Source: Bacillota bacterium (lineage in GTDB: Bacteria; Bacillota; Clostridia; Oscillospirales; Acutalibacteraceae). Taken from it: 13,933 nt of DNA. The position numbers and the translations under genes are program-made. Positions 13,184 to 13,933 of the stretch are shown here, piece after piece. Positions within the stretch are counted from its first letter, which is position 1. Each line of letters begins with the position of its first letter. Where the stretch lies: positions 1-13,933 of the forward strand of contig JAQXHB010000050.1 in the NCBI GenBank assembly GCA_029007015.1, in the 5' to 3' direction. Under the pieces are notes generated by a model. The model saw nothing but the letters and a program-made list of their open reading frames with translations. It did not search any database and was not told the origin of the DNA.

Positions 13184-13933
13184 TTTCCATTCAGTTTTAA
13201 GGAAATCAAATCAGCAACTTTTGCCTTTGAGCTTTTCAAAACATCAGCGTAAACATTCGCTGTGGTTGATACATCAGAATGACCGAGCAACTCACTTACA
13301 ATTTTTAAGTCAATACCGCTGTTTATCAAAAGCGTTGCGTTGCAATGGCGTAAACTATGCAAAGTAATAAAGTCAAAGTCTGTACCTTTTACAAATCGTC
13401 TGAACTGTGTATTTAGTCCCGACCTGTCAACATAATTTCCGCTCTCTGTTGTAAATACCATTTCAGGATAAGTATATAATTTTCCGAGTTTGCTCAACTT
13501 TTCATCATTATACTTTTTCTGTTCTCTGAATATATCAGCCAATATATCCGATAAAGCAATATAACGGTTACTTGTTGCAGTTTTCGGCGGTTGAAGCCAA
13601 TGTTTACCGCCCACATCCGTTAAAGTGTTTTCAATGTGAATTGTCTTATTTTCAAAGTCTATATCTTGCCAACGGAGAGCCAAACACTCACCTGAACGCA
13701 TACCTGTAAATAACAAAACTTTTATAATGCGGTTGAATTGTGTGTTATCCTCAACCATTTTTAACAAGGCTTGTGCTTGATTTTCATCAAGAAAAGGCTT
13801 TTTTTCTTTTGCTGTTTCCGCTTTTGGCAATATAACCGCCTTTGTGCAGGGCGTTTCTTTGATAAAACCTTGCTCCACAGCACGAGCAAAAACACTTTGC
13901 AAAATGACATATACTTTGCGACAAGTCGCAGGC
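13180..13933 (-). CDS. Tyrosine recombinase / integrase (5' truncated by the window edge)
   Basis: A site-specific DNA recombinase of the phage/ICE integrase type. The frame is open to the right edge, leaving 250 visible residues: the end of the core-binding domain (VILQSVFARAVEQGFI) and the whole catalytic domain. The full catalytic set is present: Arg in TGMRSGE, Lys in PPKTATSNR, His and Arg in LHSLRHC, His in LLGHSD, and the nucleophilic Tyr in TANVYADV (visible residues 79, 117, 192, 195, 218, 228). The C-terminus is complete and ends NGN*, so the domain looks functional. An internal TTG at 13902 is not the real start. Composition is much more AT-rich than the rest of the window, a sign of transfer. 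The gene points toward the chromosomal boundary, so the element body lies to the right. The subfamily cannot be settled without the N-terminal arm-binding region. Confidence 0.93.
   Translation of the reverse strand, partial: PATCRKVYVILQSVFARAVEQGFIKETPCTKAVILPKAETAKEKKPFLDENQAQALLKMVEDNTQFNRIIKVLLFTGMRSGECLALRWQDIDFENKTIHIENTLTDVGGKHWLQPPKTATSNRYIALSDILADIFREQKKYNDEKLSKLGKLYTYPEMVFTTESGNYVDRSGLNTQFRRFVKGTDFDFITLHSLRHCNATLLINSGIDLKIVSELLGHSDVSTTANVYADVLKSSKAKVADLISLKLNGN

Larger units (their letters stand above)
12948..13933. mobile_element. One end of an integrative element (phage, ICE or genomic island), continuing past the window
   Basis: Base composition changes abruptly after the queT terminator: a sampled 60-base line in glgA (6181-6240) has 41 G/C, one in the recombinase (13201-13260) has 23. 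The recombinase gene reads toward this boundary, the usual layout for an integrase at an element end. The 12873-13179 stretch (307 bases without a gene) holds the queT terminator, a second hairpin (12969-12999), AT-rich DNA, a phased TGTTTT-type repeat (13048-13077) and a triple GGACATCAA repeat (13154-13183). The exact att site cannot be placed because the other end is not visible, and no tRNA lies at the junction. Confidence 0.55.

Overview
The window looks like a chromosome segment of a GC-rich anaerobic member of the Clostridia, probably an Oscillospirales/Ruminococcaceae-type gut bacterium. The grounds are a glgB-glgC-glgD-glgA operon containing the Firmicutes-type GlgD, a clostridial-type solitary CarD regulator, YfhO and QueT membrane proteins, strong AGGAGG-type ribosome binding sites and several GTG/TTG starts. 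The assignment to a group is inference from gene content and protein style; there is no rRNA or other marker. No rRNA, tRNA, CRISPR array or insertion sequence was seen.

Layout: (1) 1-1526, the C-terminal two thirds of a Cu(+) P-type ATPase (CopA, cut by the left edge), overlapping by ATGA with a CopZ-like copper chaperone and closed by an intrinsic terminator. (2) 1588-7551, a glycogen synthesis operon: a well-formed extended -10 promoter, then branching enzyme (glgB), ADP-glucose pyrophosphorylase catalytic subunit (glgC), its GlgD partner, and ADP-glucose glycogen synthase (glgA), in tight or overlapping succession, closed by a 10-bp hairpin. (3) 7568-8386, a membrane-anchored metallophosphoesterase with altered metal ligands, facing a CarD-family regulator across a bidirectional terminator. 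(4) 8457-9645 on the minus strand, carD and a YfbR-type HD-domain 5'-deoxynucleotidase. (5) 9752-12872 on the plus strand, a YfhO-type polytopic membrane protein whose end overlaps a QueT-type queuosine-precursor transporter subunit by 20 bases. yfbR and yfhO diverge from a promoter pair whose two -10 elements occupy almost the same base pairs. (6) 12948-13933, an abrupt change to AT-rich DNA carrying a minus-strand tyrosine recombinase cut by the right edge, with short repeats at its 3' end. This is best read as one end of an integrative element extending beyond the window.

How the genes work together: GlgC/GlgD make ADP-glucose, GlgA polymerises it and GlgB adds alpha-1,6 branches, so region 2 is a complete storage-glucan synthesis unit without a degradation gene. 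CopA/CopZ is a copper export and chaperone pair. The other genes are housekeeping (nucleotide metabolism, transcription initiation, envelope, tRNA-modification precursor uptake). Most of the window is ordinary. The parts deserving a second look are the mobile-element end with its phased repeats, the shared-position divergent promoters, and non-canonical residues in GlgA, the metallophosphoesterase and the CopA nucleotide-binding domain. I found no convincing new multigene system.
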